Positions 23,824-24,550 of a stretch of 24,550 bases of DNA are shown one piece after another. The position numbers were made by a program, and so were the translations under genes. Numbering within the stretch: the first letter of the stretch is position 1; every line of letters starts with the position of its first letter. Under the pieces are notes generated by a model, which saw only the letters and a program-made list of their open reading frames with translations, was not told the DNA's origin and did no database searches. The stretch comes from JABDPF01 sp036351575. GTDB taxonomy: Bacteria; Pseudomonadota; Gammaproteobacteria; Xanthomonadales; SZUA-36. The stretch is from positions 1-24,550 of the forward strand of contig JAZBPJ010000151.1 in NCBI GenBank assembly GCA_036351575.1, given 5' to 3'.

Positions 23824-24550
23824 ATGACGGACCAGCAGCCGAGCCGCAACCCCTTGAGGGAAATCACCCAGCCTTTCGTCGACGCGGCCCGGGCGCCGCG
23901 GGCGCTGTGGGGCAACAACCTGCAGTACCTGATCGAGGGTTTCCTTTACTTCGGCGTCATCAACTACCTGGTCATCTATTGCGTCGATAACATCGGCACC
24001 AATGAACTGCAGGCCGGCTGGGTCGTGACCATCCTGGCCGGCGGCATCACCTTCACGCAGTTCCTGATGGGCGGACTGGTCGACCGCTGGGGCGTGCGCC
24101 GCGGCCTGCTGCTGGCGCTGTGCGCGCTGGTCATCGGCCGCGCTCTGCTGGCCGCGTCCGGCACGATGGGATTGTCGACCGAGGGCACTTTTTCGCCCGC
24201 GTTCCTGACGCTGCTGCTCGGCATCGGCGTGATCCTGCTGGGTTACGGGCTTTACGAACCGGCGTCCTACTCCATCGTGCGCCGCGTAACCACGCCGCAG
24301 ACCTCGGCGATGGGTTTCGCCATGCTGTATGCACTGATGAACCTGGGCGGCTTTCTACCGGCGTTCCTGTCGCCGGCCCGACGCGCTATCGGCATCGGGG
24401 GACTGTTCTGGGTGTTCACCGGCGTAACGGCGTTGGCGCTGGTCCTCGTCGTCCTGATCCTGGACCGCAAAACCATGGACAAGGCGATCGCGGACGCCAA
24501 AATCGCGCGCGGAGAAGATCCGGACGAGAAGCCGTCATCCTCCGGCAAAA
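23824..24550 (+). CDS. Major facilitator transporter, N-terminal part (runs off the window)
   Basis: An open frame from ATG 23824 continues without a stop to the end of the window, giving 242 codons of an incomplete protein. It begins MTDQQPSRNPLREITQPFVD. Membrane helices follow, with LVDRWGVRRGLLLALCALVIGRALL as the MFS motif A loop and LGYGLYEPASYSIVRRVTTP at the helix 4-5 region, as in the POT-like transporter across the divergent gap. The Glu in NLQYLIEGFLYFGVINYLV sits near the POT ExxER site, but the full ExxER is missing. A charged, lysine-rich cytoplasmic linker (DRKTMDKAIADAKIARGEDP) begins at about residue 217. The substrate is unknown. Confidence 0.8.
   Translation, partial: MTDQQPSRNPLREITQPFVDAARAPRALWGNNLQYLIEGFLYFGVINYLVIYCVDNIGTNELQAGWVVTILAGGITFTQFLMGGLVDRWGVRRGLLLALCALVIGRALLAASGTMGLSTEGTFSPAFLTLLLGIGVILLGYGLYEPASYSIVRRVTTPQTSAMGFAMLYALMNLGGFLPAFLSPARRAIGIGGLFWVFTGVTALALVLVVLILDRKTMDKAIADAKIARGEDPDEKPSSSGK

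Overview
The window is a GC-rich, densely coded chromosomal segment, most likely from a gammaproteobacterium. The evidence is a UbiT/UbiU/UbiV/UbiD set closely resembling the Escherichia coli proteins in length and cysteine spacing, a proteobacterial two-domain NfeD-slipin pair, a FecA-like receptor with Fur boxes, and REP-like palindromes. The order cannot be fixed from the sequence. No rRNA, tRNA, CRISPR array, transposase or prophage gene was seen.

Layout. Positions 1-1500 hold a DUF2892 membrane protein, a PrsW-type membrane protease and a small DUF6116-like membrane protein. Positions 1627-6532 hold the most interesting block: ubiT on the minus strand, divergent from ubiU-ubiV-ubiD and then an RquA-like methyltransferase on the plus strand. 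UbiT, UbiU and UbiV form the oxygen-independent ubiquinone pathway, UbiD is its decarboxylase, and RquA converts ubiquinone to rhodoquinone, the low-potential quinone used for fumarate reduction. A perfect FNR/Anr-type palindrome lies between ubiT and ubiU with a -10 hexamer at exactly the same distance on each side. A degenerate copy precedes the rquA-like gene. Together this reads as one anoxia-induced quinone-remodelling locus.

Positions 6699-9816 carry a dienelactone-hydrolase-like protein, a cysteine-rich DUF1847 protein and a TPR-sulfotransferase. Convergent with the last is a TIR-transmembrane-TPR protein (9792-11879). Divergent from the TIR gene is an nfeD-slipin operon (12046-14243) closed by a strong bidirectional terminator. 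The minus-strand gene at 14330-15970 is a P5C dehydrogenase (proline and glutamate catabolism).

Positions 15971-16288 are a regulatory region with an FNR-like box and two Fur boxes spaced exactly 50 bp apart. It drives a FecA-like TonB-dependent receptor, which is followed by a long imperfect hairpin and an NSS sodium symporter. The right end has a minus-strand cluster (POT-like MFS transporter, AlkC-type alkylpurine DNA glycosylase, PEBP-family protein). A REP-like palindrome cluster follows, then a second, divergent MFS gene that runs off the window.

All functional calls are by reading the translated sequence from memory of the families; no database search was run.
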